Shown: positions 1 through 9,144 of the stretch, piece after piece | Layout: each line of letters begins with the position of its first letter | Position numbering within the stretch: position 1 is the stretch's first letter | Source: Microbacterium sp. T32 | GTDB lineage: Bacteria > Actinomycetota > Actinomycetes > Actinomycetales > Microbacteriaceae | DNA: 64,000 nucleotides | Direction of reading: 5' to 3' | Assembly (NCBI RefSeq): GCF_001619615.1 | Contig: NZ_LQQP01000023.1 | Coordinates: 124,001 to 188,000 of the forward strand | Notes under the pieces: model-generated | Seen by the model: the letters and a program-made list of their open reading frames with translations, nothing else | Told to the model about the DNA's origin: nothing | Database searches by the model: none | Program-made: the position numbers and the translations under genes

Positions 1-3
1 ATC

Positions 4-39
4 GCGAGGCCGGCCCCGCGCGCCGGGGACCGGCCTCGC
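4..39. terminator. Stem-loop at the left edge
   Basis: Perfect 10-base arms GCGAGGCCGG (4-13) and CCGGCCTCGC (30-39), extended inward by CCCCG/CGGGG around a small loop. No U-tract follows on either strand, as is usual in high-GC actinobacteria. It lies beyond the end of the minus-strand operon and is best read as its terminator. Confidence 0.6.
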
Positions 40-45
40 CGCTCG

Positions 46-199
46 TCACAGGATGCCGATCTCCGCCAGTTGCATCCGGAACTCGGACGGCTCCTCGGCG
101 ACGACACCTGGTCCGCCCGCGGCAGCGAGTCGTGAGGACGCAGCATCGAAGGTGCGCACGCGATCGGGCCGAGGGCGACCGCGTGCGCACCGGATCGAC
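46..199 (-). other. Unassigned short open tail, possible gene remnant
   Basis: Between the BNR gene and the edge stem-loop, one minus-strand frame stays open to a TGA at 46-48. Its last residues, SEFRMQLAEIGIL, have a protein-like composition. No start or ribosome binding site is visible and the frame overlaps the end of the BNR gene. It could be the remains of a gene or simply chance in GC-rich DNA. Confidence 0.15.
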
Positions 200-2140
200 T
201 CAGAACTGCTGACGGATCACGGAGACCTCGCTGACCTGCACGTTGCGCGCCATCTCGGGGGTGCGGTCGTTGTCCCACGCCGCGGTGATCACCAATCGGA
301 TCGCATCGGCGGTGGTGAGCGGCACGGTATGGCTCGCGCTCACGCGCCCCTGTGTCACGTCCGCCAGCCGCACCCAGTTTCCGTTCACCCGGGCTTCGAT
401 GCCGAACGCCCGGATGCCCGACGTCGCATTGCGCGGGGCAACCGTCACGGTGTCGAAGCTCTGGGCCCGCCCGTAGGTGACGGTTAGCACTTCGGGTCGG
501 GACGGCTGCGGCCCGGCTCCGTCCGTGGTGCCCCCGGAGACCCAGAAGCTGGAGGTCGAGCCGTCGACGGCGTTCGACGCGGCGTACCCGGGCTGTGCGC
601 TCGAGGCCGCCGCCGTTCGGGTGACCGGCACGTAGGGAGTGGGAGCTGCCTGAGGGGTCGTCGACCGGGGCTGAGAGGCGGCGCCCGCAACGATGGAGAA
701 GTCCGCCACGCGGAACGCCGACGGAGCGTTGGCCACCGGCCGTTCCTGGTACGCCACGCTCAGGACCGATTCGGTCGACAAGCGGGTGCGGTCCACGATG
801 AGCTCGGCGATGTTGTCGACGGCGGGGTCGTCGAAGACGGTCCTCCAGTCCGTCCACCCGCTGGCCGCGGTGGACGCGACGATGCGGGCGTCGGGAAGCA
901 CGACGTAAGCGGTGTCGTTCGCATCGAACAGCAGTCGCGAGCGACCGGCACTGTTGTTGTAGAAGGGGAGTTCGAGACTCCTCCACGTGCCGTCGGCCTC
1001 ACGCCAGTGGTGGAACGGCTTGGCGTACTGCGCTCGCTGCGTGTAGGTCTGCCGGTGGCACCCGCCGATCGCCGCGAGGTCGGCGTCGGAGAAAGAGCTC
1101 GTCAGCACGTGGGGACGCCCCTGCGCATCGAAGGTCATCGACTCCTGATTGATCAGCCCGCGATTGATGCCGATGGGAACGACCACGTGCGGGTCGGTCA
1201 CGGAGATCAGGTCGGCCGTGCCCGCGACGCCGATCGTCGCACCGGCCGAGTTCTTCCACGTCTTGCCGCCATCGGAGCTCGTGGCGTACCCCAGATCGTG
1301 ATTGCCGAGGCCGTTGGGGTCGCACCACGCGGCCTTGTTCTCGCGCCACGACCAGGTCGCCGTCAATTCTTTGGTGCGCGGATTCTCCTCGAATCCGTGG
1401 AGATACGCGTATCGATTCGTCGACGTGCCCCACTGCGACGAGTAGCTTCCGGTGGAGGAGGTGAAGGCACCGACGAATGTCCACGACCCCGCCACCGCGT
1501 CATAGCGCGCGAGCTGGTTACGTCCGTTGTCGGACGCGCCCTCGCGCCACGTGAAGTACAGCTGGCCCGCCGAGGTGGTCTCGAAGACGGGATACGTACC
1601 CGTCGTCGGTGCCCCTGCGGCTCCCGGGAGGCCGAGGGACTCGGGCAGGAACGAGGACGCACTCCAGGGAACCGTCGCGGGACGGGTGAGGAGTCCGGGA
1701 ATGCTGCGGATGTACCGCAGGCTCGACGCGTGGGTTCCCAGCACGAGGTGCAGTCGGCCGTCCGCGGGCGACACCCCCATCGAGATGACGTTGTGCGAGT
1801 CGTCGATGTCGAGGAATTGCGGCATCTCGATGCTCTGCCACGCACCGGTGGGCAGCGCCCGCCTCGACAGCGCGACCTGCTTGTCGGCTTGGAACCAGGC
1901 GGCGTACTGGAACCCGTTGTAGGTGAGCAGTCCCTCCTGTTGGAAGCTGGCGATGTTGACCGTTCCCTCGTACGTCACCACGCCACGAGCGGCGGGATCG
2001 AGGATCCAGTCCCCCTGGCGTATCGCCGCGGGTGTCGGAGCCGCGGCTGTTGCGGCGTCCGCGGTCACGGGGACGAGCAGGGCGGTGAGAATGGCTGCGG
2101 CGAAAGAGAGGGCCGCTGCGGAACGAATGCGTCGTTGCAT
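200..2140 (-). CDS. Secreted BNR-4 family beta-propeller enzyme with C-terminal F5/8-type domain
   Basis: 646 residues. A signal peptide (about 1-29, ending ADA) is followed by a BNR-4-type propeller (about 40-490) and a discoidin/CBM32-like domain (about 505-646, motif ASNAVDGSTSSFW) that probably binds carbohydrate. The segment DDSHNVISMGV with His116, then His131 and His137, is the hallmark of the BNR_4 family. That family includes enzymes cleaving L-rhamnose from glucuronate (GH145, PL42), which use histidines. It is the last gene of the sugar operon, so releasing an L-rhamnose-like sugar outside the cell fits the context. GAAGGAAG precedes the ATG. The fold is well supported; the substrate is inferred. 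Confidence 0.75.
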   Translation of the reverse strand: MQRRIRSAAALSFAAAILTALLVPVTADAATAAAPTPAAIRQGDWILDPAARGVVTYEGTVNIASFQQEGLLTYNGFQYAAWFQADKQVALSRRALPTGAWQSIEMPQFLDIDDSHNVISMGVSPADGRLHLVLGTHASSLRYIRSIPGLLTRPATVPWSASSFLPESLGLPGAAGAPTTGTYPVFETTSAGQLYFTWREGASDNGRNQLARYDAVAGSWTFVGAFTSSTGSYSSQWGTSTNRYAYLHGFEENPRTKELTATWSWRENKAAWCDPNGLGNHDLGYATSSDGGKTWKNSAGATIGVAGTADLISVTDPHVVVPIGINRGLINQESMTFDAQGRPHVLTSSFSDADLAAIGGCHRQTYTQRAQYAKPFHHWREADGTWRSLELPFYNNSAGRSRLLFDANDTAYVVLPDARIVASTAASGWTDWRTVFDDPAVDNIAELIVDRTRLSTESVLSVAYQERPVANAPSAFRVADFSIVAGAASQPRSTTPQAAPTPYVPVTRTAAASSAQPGYAASNAVDGSTSSFWVSGGTTDGAGPQPSRPEVLTVTYGRAQSFDTVTVAPRNATSGIRAFGIEARVNGNWVRLADVTQGRVSASHTVPLTTADAIRLVITAAWDNDRTPEMARNVQVSEVSVIRQQF

Positions 2141-2185
2141 TTTCTTCCTTCGGTATCGGTTCCGGGAATCCGCCCCGGTCGCGGT

Positions 2186-2527
2186 TCAGTCGTCGGCGGG
2201 AGGCCGCGCGTCGAGGTGGAAGACCATCGGCACGAGCTGGAGTCCGGTGTCGGGCGTCCCCTCCGAGGAGTCGAAGAAGCGCGCCATCTCAGCCTGCCAA
2301 CGCGCGTTGACCTCGCGCGCGCCCATCGCGGCCTGCAGCTCGTCGAATCCGAGAAGCGACTCCACATATCCGATGAGAAGGCCATCGGGACGAAGGAAGA
2401 GCGAGTAGTTGCGCCACCCGGTCTCTCGGAGCGCCTGCTGCATCTCGGGCCAGACGGCCTCGTGGTGCCGCCGGTACTCCCCCAGATGCTCGGCGAGCAC
2501 ACGCAACGTGAAGCAGTAGCGGTTCAC
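2186..2527 (-). CDS. rhaM: L-rhamnose mutarotase
   Basis: 113 residues, matching the usual length of about 104-115. It interconverts the alpha and beta anomers of L-rhamnose in the cytoplasm. The family pattern is clear: HLGEYRRHHEAVWPEM holds the catalytic His region, followed by NYSLFL and RWQAEMARF, which align with E. coli RhaM. The GTG start at 2527 is chosen because it forms a GTGA overlap with the upstream gene and places the conserved N-terminus NRYCFTLRV at the start. It is the clearest evidence that the operon handles L-rhamnose or a close 6-deoxy sugar. Confidence 0.85.
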   Translation of the reverse strand: MNRYCFTLRVLAEHLGEYRRHHEAVWPEMQQALRETGWRNYSLFLRPDGLLIGYVESLLGFDELQAAMGAREVNARWQAEMARFFDSSEGTPDTGLQLVPMVFHLDARPPADD

Positions 2528-2853
2528 CGCCGTCCTCCCGGGACGCGCCCCTTCTGCTCGTCCCCCAGGGGGACGGCATCCAGGAACCAGACATCGTAGG
2601 GACGGACCAGGACGTCCGCGATCAGCTCGTTGAGCCGGGCGAGAGGTTCGCCCGTCGCGTGGGCGTCGAGGGCGGCCGCGGTCGCCCATCGTTCGAACAT
2701 CACGACGGCATCACCGTCCCTTTCCCGATGAGCGGCGTACGTCTCGCAGCCCTCCTCCGCGTGCACGAGGGGCGAGACCTTCTCGAACGCGTCGATCAGC
2801 TCACCTGCCCGCCCGACCTTTGCCGTGAGGACGGCGACCACCGTGACGGTCAT
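2524..2853 (-). CDS. Antibiotic biosynthesis monooxygenase (ABM) domain protein
   Basis: 109 residues forming one ABM/dimeric ferredoxin-like domain: an N-terminal strand VTVVAVLTAKVGR, then EEGCETYAAHRERD and VVMFERWATAAALDAH. Members include quinol monooxygenases (YgiN) and small enzymes or carriers of unknown role in sugar operons. It overlaps rhaM by 4 bases and starts directly after the isomerase stop codon, so the three are co-translated. No cofactor site can be read. A function on a sugar intermediate is only a guess from position. Confidence 0.7.
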   Translation of the reverse strand: MTVTVVAVLTAKVGRAGELIDAFEKVSPLVHAEEGCETYAAHRERDGDAVVMFERWATAAALDAHATGEPLARLNELIADVLVRPYDVWFLDAVPLGDEQKGRVPGGRR

Positions 2854-4296
2854 TCACACCACCCGGTATTCGATGCCGAGAAGCGAAGCGGCGGCGCGGT
2901 AGGTCTGCGCCCGGTGCCCGATGGACAGGCTCCAGTGGTGCCCGACGCCCGTGGCCGACCAGGCATCGACCCATTCCCCGGGATCGCGACCGAAGTCGAC
3001 GCGGCTCGTCGTGTTCCCGATCGCCAGCAGCGGGCCGGGCACGACCCGGCCCTCGGATGCAACGAACACCAGCGATCCGTCGCGATCCTGGCCGAGACCG
3101 AGGAGCGTTACCGGGCCCGGCTCGACGTCGAACTCGACCGATACTCCCCATCCGCGTTTGCCGTGGAACACCCCGAGCCCGCGCAGAAGCGGTTCACGCG
3201 CCGACACGGCCAGATGGGCGGGCCCGTCGTGACCCATTTCGACCACGTCGTCGTCGAAGTTCAGCGCCTGGATCTCGCAGAACGATCCGCCCGCGCCGAT
3301 GACCTGCGTCGCCAACTGAGCGACGGTCGTCCGCAGTTCGTATTCGCCGGTGGTCGGTATCCCCCGCGCGGTGAGCAGGGAGGCTCCGAGGATCATGCCG
3401 GCACCAAGTTGTTCGTGCAGCTCTCCGCCGAGACCGCGGTGGTAGTACGACAGGGAGTCGAGATCGAAGTCGTCCACGAGCCGATCGAGACCGACCGACA
3501 CGCGGGCCCCCCAGAGGAAGTCGTCGTCCACCACGGAGTCGTCGAGGGAGAAGATCTGGGAGGCCATCTGCATCCGCTCTCGCGCCTGCGCGTCGGTGAC
3601 CTCGGCGACCCGCACACGCAGATCGTCGAACTCCAGCACCTCCACGTGCGATCCGAACGTCGCCGGCAGCAGGGTCAGATCGGTCGACACATCCAGCATG
3701 CCCGGATAGAGGTGGCCCATCAGACCGTGGCGGGCGTGACGCAGCGCCGCCCGAACGTGGGCGGCGTGGATCCAGCGTTCGATCCGCTCCCATGCCGACT
3801 CCTGACGCAACCACCCCGACACCGATCGGAACGGCACCCCGGCGCGGCGGAAGACGTTGCCCACCTCGGGCACGGGGCACTGACCGCAGTAGGCCAACCA
3901 GGCCCCCGTGTCGAAGCCGGCGTGATCCATCCGCTCCGTGGGTTGCAGGTCGATGATCAGCACGGGGGCATCCGCGCGCTGCGCGATGGGAAGCACCATC
4001 GAACTGGTCAAGTAGGTGGTCAGGAAGAGGACGATGAGGTCGCAGTCGGCCTGGCGGAGGGTCTCCGCCGCGGCGGCACCCTCTTGCGCGTCCGAGATGA
4101 AGCCGACGTCCGTCACGTCGGCATCCATCCCCGCGAACCGTTCGGAGACGTAACGAGCGGACTCCTGCAACTGGGGAAGGAGGTCGGGGAACTGCGGCCA
4201 GTAGGTGCCGAGGCCTCCCGCGACGAGACCGATACGCGGCTTGCGCCTCTGGCGCGGGGGAAGGAGGGTGGCCAGCGAGGCCGCGGGGAACGTCAT
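2854..4296 (-). CDS. L-fucose/L-arabinose isomerase family protein
   Basis: 480 residues, close to the length of L-arabinose isomerases (about 500). The N-terminal half has the Rossmann-like ISO domain (RIGLVAGGLGTYW near 20-34, then LIVLFLTTYL). The C-terminal half keeps candidate metal ligands in GEYELR, EMGHDGPAH and GVGHHWSLSIGH, resembling the Glu/His set of AraA. It should convert an aldose to a ketose in the cytoplasm. The neighbouring rhaM and RhaS-type transporter suggest L-rhamnose or a similar deoxy sugar, but no kinase or aldolase is in the window to complete the path. It is separated from the upstream receptor gene by a strong stem-loop. Confidence 0.75.
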   Translation of the reverse strand: MTFPAASLATLLPPRQRRKPRIGLVAGGLGTYWPQFPDLLPQLQESARYVSERFAGMDADVTDVGFISDAQEGAAAAETLRQADCDLIVLFLTTYLTSSMVLPIAQRADAPVLIIDLQPTERMDHAGFDTGAWLAYCGQCPVPEVGNVFRRAGVPFRSVSGWLRQESAWERIERWIHAAHVRAALRHARHGLMGHLYPGMLDVSTDLTLLPATFGSHVEVLEFDDLRVRVAEVTDAQARERMQMASQIFSLDDSVVDDDFLWGARVSVGLDRLVDDFDLDSLSYYHRGLGGELHEQLGAGMILGASLLTARGIPTTGEYELRTTVAQLATQVIGAGGSFCEIQALNFDDDVVEMGHDGPAHLAVSAREPLLRGLGVFHGKRGWGVSVEFDVEPGPVTLLGLGQDRDGSLVFVASEGRVVPGPLLAIGNTTSRVDFGRDPGEWVDAWSATGVGHHWSLSIGHRAQTYRAAASLLGIEYRVV

Positions 4297-4323
4297 GGAG
4301 CGTCAGCTTTCGTCGAGCGAGGC

Positions 4324-4359
4324 CCCCCGGGTGGCAGCATTCCCGCTGCCACCCGGGGG
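4324..4359 (-). terminator. Intra-operon stem-loop after the substrate-binding-protein gene
   Basis: Perfect 15-base arms (4324-4338 and 4345-4359; CCCCCGGGTGGCAGC and its complement) with a 6-base loop, lying between the receptor gene and the isomerase gene of one operon. No T-run follows. Such stems often protect the receptor mRNA and reduce read-through, giving more receptor than enzyme. A similar stem follows the other receptor at 36 kb. Confidence 0.65.
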
Positions 4360-4365
4360 AGGGAA

Positions 4366-5418
4366 TCAGAATGTGATGTAGTCGTACTGGTCGATGTTCT
4401 CGGCGTTGAACTTGAGCAGCTCTCCTACTAGGACGAGACCGTTCGCGCCGACGGTGTAGGTTCCGAGCTTGCCGGCTTCGAAGGTGTCACCCTCCGCGCC
4501 GGTGATGGTGCCATCCACCAGCGCCTTACCGGCGTATGCCGTCAGGTAACCGACCTCCGACGGGTCCCAAAGAGCGAACTCCTTCACGGTTCCGTCCGTC
4601 AGGTACTCCTTCATCTGACCGGGGAGCCCGAGACCGACGAGCGCGACCTTGCCCTTGTACTCGGAGGTCGACAGGTAACGCGCGGTGGCGGCGATGCCCA
4701 CCGTCGTCGGCGAGATGATGCCCTTCAGGTTGGGGTAGGACTGCAGCAGGCCCTGCGCTTCCTGGAAGGATTTCGTGTCGTCGTCGTCGCCGTACACCGT
4801 GGCGACGAGGTTCCACTCGTAGTCGGGGTTGCTCGCGATCTCGGCCTTCATGGCTTCGATCCAGGCGTTCTGGTTGGGTGCCGCAGCCGTGGCCGAGAGG
4901 ATCGCGATGTCGCCTGTGCCGCCGATCTGGTCGTAGAGCTGCTCGAGCTGCCCCTTGGCGACGTCCTCGACGGCGACCTGATTGATGAAGAGGTCGCGGC
5001 ACTCCGCCGCCGAGTCGGAGTCGAACGTGATGATCTTGGCCCCGCCGGTCCGGGCGTCCTCGAGGGCCGGGCAGACCGCGTCGGGATCGTTCGGCGAGAC
5101 GGCGATGATCTTGGTGCCGTTCTGCACCTCCGTCTGGATGAAGGGGATCTGGCTGTCTGCGCCGGCGTCCAGCGGAGCGGCCTCGGCGTAGGTGAATCCG
5201 AGCTCCTCGGCCGCCGACTTGGCCCCGGAGAGTTCGAGGGTGATGTACGGGTTGTTGAGATTCTTCGGGATGAACGACAGCGTGGTATCGCCGCCGTCGC
5301 CTCCCCCGGATGCGGTTCCCGCCCCGGAGCAGGCGCTGAGAACGAGGGCGAGCGCGGCCACGGCGCCCGCCGCGACGAGGGCGCGGTGGCGTGGGCGGTG
5401 AGTGCGGAGGAACGTCAT
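4366..5418 (-). CDS. Sugar ABC transporter substrate-binding lipoprotein, RhaS type
   Basis: 350 residues. A lipoprotein signal ends in LVLSAC with the lipidated Cys at residue 30. The rest is a periplasmic-binding-protein type 1 (Peripla_BP_4) domain of the CUT2 class, with LSFIPKNLNNPYITLELSGAK at its start. This type binds monosaccharides such as rhamnose, or autoinducer-2. AAAGGA stands before the ATG. It follows the two permease genes by 12 bases and is the receptor of this ABC system. Rhamnose as ligand is inferred from rhaM. Confidence 0.85.
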   Translation of the reverse strand: MTFLRTHRPRHRALVAAGAVAALALVLSACSGAGTASGGGDGGDTTLSFIPKNLNNPYITLELSGAKSAAEELGFTYAEAAPLDAGADSQIPFIQTEVQNGTKIIAVSPNDPDAVCPALEDARTGGAKIITFDSDSAAECRDLFINQVAVEDVAKGQLEQLYDQIGGTGDIAILSATAAAPNQNAWIEAMKAEIASNPDYEWNLVATVYGDDDDTKSFQEAQGLLQSYPNLKGIISPTTVGIAATARYLSTSEYKGKVALVGLGLPGQMKEYLTDGTVKEFALWDPSEVGYLTAYAGKALVDGTITGAEGDTFEAGKLGTYTVGANGLVLVGELLKFNAENIDQYDYITF

Positions 5419-5430
5419 TGTTTTTTCCTT

Positions 5431-6519
5431 TCAGGTGAGACGCCGGTGCGGGGCGTTCTCGGCCCCGGCCCGGGCGGGTCGGGGAAGTGTGCGCTGCACG
5501 CGACGCACGTGCAGAGAGCGACGGACCGCGGCGAAGATGCTCGGGCCGACGACGGAAACGATGAGAAGGGCGCCCGTGACGATGACGAGAGTCACGTCGG
5601 GGATCCGCTGCAGCCGCATCGCGTACGTGACGACCGCGATGACGAGCACTCCCGTGACTGCGCCGAGGATGGAACCCCGACCGCCGAAGATCGACACGCC
5701 ACCGAGCAGCACGGCGGCGATCACGGTGAGCTCGAGCCCCGACGCGCTGTCGCTGCGCGCGCTGTACGACAGCGCCCAGAACACCCCGACCACGCCGCAC
5801 ATCAGACCGCTCAGCACGTAGAGCACGAACTTCACGCGCGGAACACGGATGCCGACGAAACGGGCCGCCTCCTTGCTGTACCCCACCGCGAACAACCCGC
5901 GGCCGAACGGGGTCGCGTGCAGGACGATCGCGAAGATCGCCACAGCCGCCGCGACGGCGATCGCCAGGACGGGGATGCCGGTTCCCCCCAGCTTCGCGCC
6001 GACCAGCTCGATCGCGGCATCCGGATACGAGCTGGCCGAGACCGATCGATCACCGATGACCACGAGCGCCAGTCCACGGAACAGCGCGAGCGTACCGATC
6101 GTGACGGCGAGAGAGGGGAGCCCGACGAAGGCGATGAGCACGCCGTTCACGGCACCCGCGATGAGACCGACGACGATCGCCGCGGCCGCCGCCGCACCGA
6201 ACGGCCATCCGGCCGTGGTGAGGGTGCCGACCGTCACCGTCGACATCGCCACGATGCTCGCGACGGAGAGGTCGATCTCGCCCGTGATGATGATGAGCGT
6301 CATCGGCAGGGCGATCAGCAGCGCCGGCATGGCGTTCAGCAACAGGTATCCCGTCGTCACGGGGGACGCGAAGCGCGGTACGAACAGACACGCGACGAGG
6401 ACGAGCAGTAGGAGCACCGCCACGAAGAGTCCGTCGCGGCTGAGGAGCAGACGCGAAAGACCCGTGCGGACGCGTGTCTCCTCGGTAATGGTGAACGTGG
6501 CGGTGGGTGCGCTGGTCAT
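5431..6519 (-). CDS. Sugar ABC transporter permease (CUT2 class)
   Basis: 362 residues, BPD_transp_2 family, with about 8-10 hydrophobic segments. The conserved stretch MTLIIITGEIDLSVASIVA is the usual signature after the third segment of RbsC/RhaP permeases, and LGGVSIFGGRGSILG is the usual later motif. It pairs with the next permease as a heterodimer. Its ATG overlaps the stop of the upstream permease (ATGA, 6516-6519). A basic tail of about 35 residues ends the protein. Confidence 0.87.
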   Translation of the reverse strand: MTSAPTATFTITEETRVRTGLSRLLLSRDGLFVAVLLLLVLVACLFVPRFASPVTTGYLLLNAMPALLIALPMTLIIITGEIDLSVASIVAMSTVTVGTLTTAGWPFGAAAAAAIVVGLIAGAVNGVLIAFVGLPSLAVTIGTLALFRGLALVVIGDRSVSASSYPDAAIELVGAKLGGTGIPVLAIAVAAAVAIFAIVLHATPFGRGLFAVGYSKEAARFVGIRVPRVKFVLYVLSGLMCGVVGVFWALSYSARSDSASGLELTVIAAVLLGGVSIFGGRGSILGAVTGVLVIAVVTYAMRLQRIPDVTLVIVTGALLIVSVVGPSIFAAVRRSLHVRRVQRTLPRPARAGAENAPHRRLT

Positions 6520-7502
6520 TTGCGGGCCTCACTCAGTCGGAGCGTGCGTGCGGCGCGCAGGGTCGCGACGCGATCGATGACGATGGCGGCAAGGATGAGG
6601 ATGCCGACCACCGCCTGTTGCCAGAACTTGTCCACGCGCAGTGCGGTGAGCGAGCTCGTGATGGTGGTGAGCAGCACGGCTCCGATCGCCGCACCCGCCA
6701 CGGTGCCGCTGCCACCGAAGATCGCGACGCCTCCCACGACCGCGGCCGCGACGACGTCGAGCTCGAGTCCGGTGCCGGTCGTCGCTCCCACCGAGCTGAA
6801 GCGCGATGCGTAGAGGACGCCGGCCAGGCCGGCCAGCAACCCGTTGAGGACGAACGCCGAGAACACGCGGCGCGCGAGGGGGATGCCGAACAGTTTCGCG
6901 GCGTCGGGATCCGACCCGATGGCGTAGAGGTCGCGGCCGCGCCTGGTGTAGCCGAGCGACACGGCCAGGACAGCGATCACCGCGAGCGCGATCAACGTGA
7001 TGATCGGGAAACCAAGGACGGTGTCGACGGACAGATCGCCGAACGCGACAGGGCGGTCGCCCGAGAAGTACTCCTTGCCGCCCGCCCAAGCATTGTTGAT
7101 GCCCCGGTAGATGTACAACGTCCCCAGCGTGATCACGAGCGCGGGCACACCCGCGAAGGTCACGAGCAGGCCGTTGACCGCGCCGAGGAGGGCCCCGACG
7201 ACCATCGCGATGACGAAGACCACCGGGATGGGGATGCCGGGGACCGTGGCGAAGAGGGTGCCGGTGAGGAACCCCGTGATGCCGAGGATCGACCCCACGG
7301 ACAGATCGACGTTGCGCGTGATGAGGACCAGGGCCTGTCCCGCGGCCAGGATCATCAGGATGGTGGCGTTGAGAAGCAGATCCTTCACGCTCTGGGGTGT
7401 CAGAAAGCGTGGATTGATCAGCGTCGTCACGACGATGAGAAGGACGAGTGCCCCCGCGACGGGGAGCTCTCGGAGTCGGGTGGCTTTCATCAGGCCCTTC
7501 AT
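6516..7502 (-). CDS. Sugar ABC transporter permease (CUT2 class)
   Basis: 328 residues of the BPD_transp_2 family, with [20 protein letters not shown] and [16 protein letters not shown] as signatures. The open frame runs further upstream, but its N-terminal extension is Arg-rich shadow sequence of the ATPase gene. The ATG at 7502 ([10 protein letters not shown]) gives the normal family N-terminus and an ATGA overlap with the ATPase stop codon. It is the second half of the transmembrane channel. Confidence 0.87.
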   Translation of the reverse strand: MKGLMKATRLRELPVAGALVLLIVVTTLINPRFLTPQSVKDLLLNATILMILAAGQALVLITRNVDLSVGSILGITGFLTGTLFATVPGIPIPVVFVIAMVVGALLGAVNGLLVTFAGVPALVITLGTLYIYRGINNAWAGGKEYFSGDRPVAFGDLSVDTVLGFPIITLIALAVIAVLAVSLGYTRRGRDLYAIGSDPDAAKLFGIPLARRVFSAFVLNGLLAGLAGVLYASRFSSVGATTGTGLELDVVAAAVVGGVAIFGGSGTVAGAAIGAVLLTTITSSLTALRVDKFWQQAVVGILILAAIVIDRVATLRAARTLRLSEARK

Positions 7503-9028
7503 GCGCGAGCTCCCTCGACGGCTGTGGCGGCGTGCATCACGTTCTCGCTCGTGGCCTCCGCTCGATCGAAACGGCCGCTGATGCGTCCCTCGCACATGAC
7601 GAGCACCCGATCGGACATGCCGAGGACCTCCGGCAGTTCCGACGAGATCATCAGAATCGCGATGCCCCGCCCCGCGAGATCTGACAGCAAGCGATGCACC
7701 TCGGACTTCGTGCCGACGTCGATGCCGCGCGTCGGTTCGTCGACGATGAGGAGCTTGGGGTCGTTGGCGAGCCACTTCGCGAGCACGATCTTCTGCTGAT
7801 TACCGCCGGAGAGAGTCGAGACGGCGATGCGCGGGGAGCCCGCCTTCACCTGCAGTCGACCCGCCCAGTCGTCGGCTGTCCGTCGCTCGGCCGCGGCATC
7901 GATGATGCCGAAGCGGCTGAGCGAGCGCCGAAGGGTGAGGGTGATGTTGCGCGCTACCGAGAGGTCCATCACCAGTCCCTGCTTCCGGCGGTCCTCGGGC
8001 ACGAAGCCGATGCCGGCCCGGATGGCCGCATCCGGGGCACGCTGCGGCAGCGCGGACCCGGCGAAGACGACCGAGCCCTCGTCGTACGGGTCGATGCCGA
8101 AGATCGCGCGGGCCACCTCGGTCCGCCCCGCGCCGACGAGTCCTGCCAGACCGACGATCTCGCCGGCACGCACGTCCAGGTCGACGTCGGCGAACACGCC
8201 CGCTCGGGTGAGCCCGCGCACCGTGAGGACGGGCTCGCCGATCCGGGCCGGCTCCTTCGGGAACAGCGTGTCGACGTCGCGGCCCACCATCGCCCGAACG
8301 ATCGTGGGTACGTCGGTCCGGCTCGTCTCGTGCGTGGAGATGTAGCGACCGTCGCGCATCACCGTGATCCGGTCGGTCAGGTCGAACACTTCGTCGAAGC
8401 GATGCGAGATGAAGAGGATGGCGGCGCCCTGGTCGCGGAGGCGACGAGCGACCACGAACAAACGGTCCACCTCGGCGCCGCTGAGCGCGGCGGTCGGCTC
8501 GTCCATCACGAGCACGCGAGCATCCAGGGAGATGGCTTTGGCGATCTCGATGATCTGCTGATCCGCGATGGAGAGCCCTTCCGCCGGCCGATCGGGATCG
8601 ATCGGGACACCGAGGCTGGCGAAGAGCTCGGCCGCGGCCGCACGCATCGCACCTCGGTCGATTAGTCCCAACCGCCCGCGGGGCTGTCGCCCGATGAAGA
8701 TGTTCTCCGCCACCGAGAGATCGGGGAACAGGGTCGGCTCCTGGTAGATGACGGAGATACCCGCAGCCTTGCTGTCGGCCACCGATCGGAAGGCGACCGG
8801 AGCGCCCGCGACGAAGAATTCCCCGGCGTCGGGAGCGTGAACACCGGCCAGGATCTTCACCAGAGTCGACTTGCCGGCGCCGTTCTCACCGACCAGGGCG
8901 TGGATCTCTCCCGCTCGCAGGTCGATGGATCCGTCCGCGAGCGCCACGACGGGTCCGAAGGTCTTCACCGCCGACCGCAGACGCAGCACGTCGAGGTCGG
9001 GCGGTGGCGAGGTCTGCTCGGGCTTCAT
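7499..9028 (-). CDS. Sugar ABC transporter ATP-binding protein (two-domain, CUT2 class)
   Basis: 509 residues, the normal size for RbsA/RhaT-type ATPases. The first ABC domain has Walker [10 protein letters not shown] (about 53-61), signature LSIADQQ and Walker B VLVMDEPT. The second has the degenerate Walker [10 protein letters not shown] with signature LSGGNQQK and [10 protein letters not shown]. It is the first gene of the operon, 18 bases below a LacI-type operator, and energises sugar import. Confidence 0.9.
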   Translation of the reverse strand: MKPEQTSPPPDLDVLRLRSAVKTFGPVVALADGSIDLRAGEIHALVGENGAGKSTLVKILAGVHAPDAGEFFVAGAPVAFRSVADSKAAGISVIYQEPTLFPDLSVAENIFIGRQPRGRLGLIDRGAMRAAAAELFASLGVPIDPDRPAEGLSIADQQIIEIAKAISLDARVLVMDEPTAALSGAEVDRLFVVARRLRDQGAAILFISHRFDEVFDLTDRITVMRDGRYISTHETSRTDVPTIVRAMVGRDVDTLFPKEPARIGEPVLTVRGLTRAGVFADVDLDVRAGEIVGLAGLVGAGRTEVARAIFGIDPYDEGSVVFAGSALPQRAPDAAIRAGIGFVPEDRRKQGLVMDLSVARNITLTLRRSLSRFGIIDAAAERRTADDWAGRLQVKAGSPRIAVSTLSGGNQQKIVLAKWLANDPKLLIVDEPTRGIDVGTKSEVHRLLSDLAGRGIAILMISSELPEVLGMSDRVLVMCEGRISGRFDRAEATSENVMHAATAVEGARA

Positions 9029-9045
9029 TGTCCAGCTTCTCCGTT

Positions 9046-9059
9046 TTTAATCGATTAAA
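9046..9059. promoter_or_regulatory. LacI-type operator, perfect palindrome
   Basis: TTTAATCGATTAAA, a 14-base perfect palindrome with the central CG typical of LacI-family operators. It lies just after the predicted start point of the operon promoter and between the ATPase gene and the divergent LacI gene. In this position a bound repressor would block transcription of the sugar operon. Confidence 0.8.
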
Positions 9060-9068
9060 TTCGGGTTT

Positions 9069-9096
9069 ACTATAGCCAAGAACGCGCAGCCGTCAA
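9069..9096 (-). promoter_or_regulatory. Sigma-70 promoter of the deoxy-sugar operon
   Basis: On the minus strand, TTGACG (9091-9096) and TATAGT (9069-9074) are separated by 16 bases. Both hexamers differ from consensus at one position. Transcription would start near 9062, next to the operator. Confidence 0.75.
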
Positions 9097-9144
9097 CCTG
9101 GCGGAGCACAAGCATTGAGCGGCAAACCGCTCGGACGGGGACGA

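Noticed and set aside
1007..2599. Long plus-strand open frame opposite the BNR gene and rhaM
   Set aside because: Composition is Arg/Gly-rich shadow with no recognisable motif; both minus-strand genes are well supported.
9115..9144. TTG start for the first LacI gene
   Set aside because: It adds ten residues ahead of the HTH not usual in the family; the ATG at 9145 has a better upstream purine-rich site. It remains possible.
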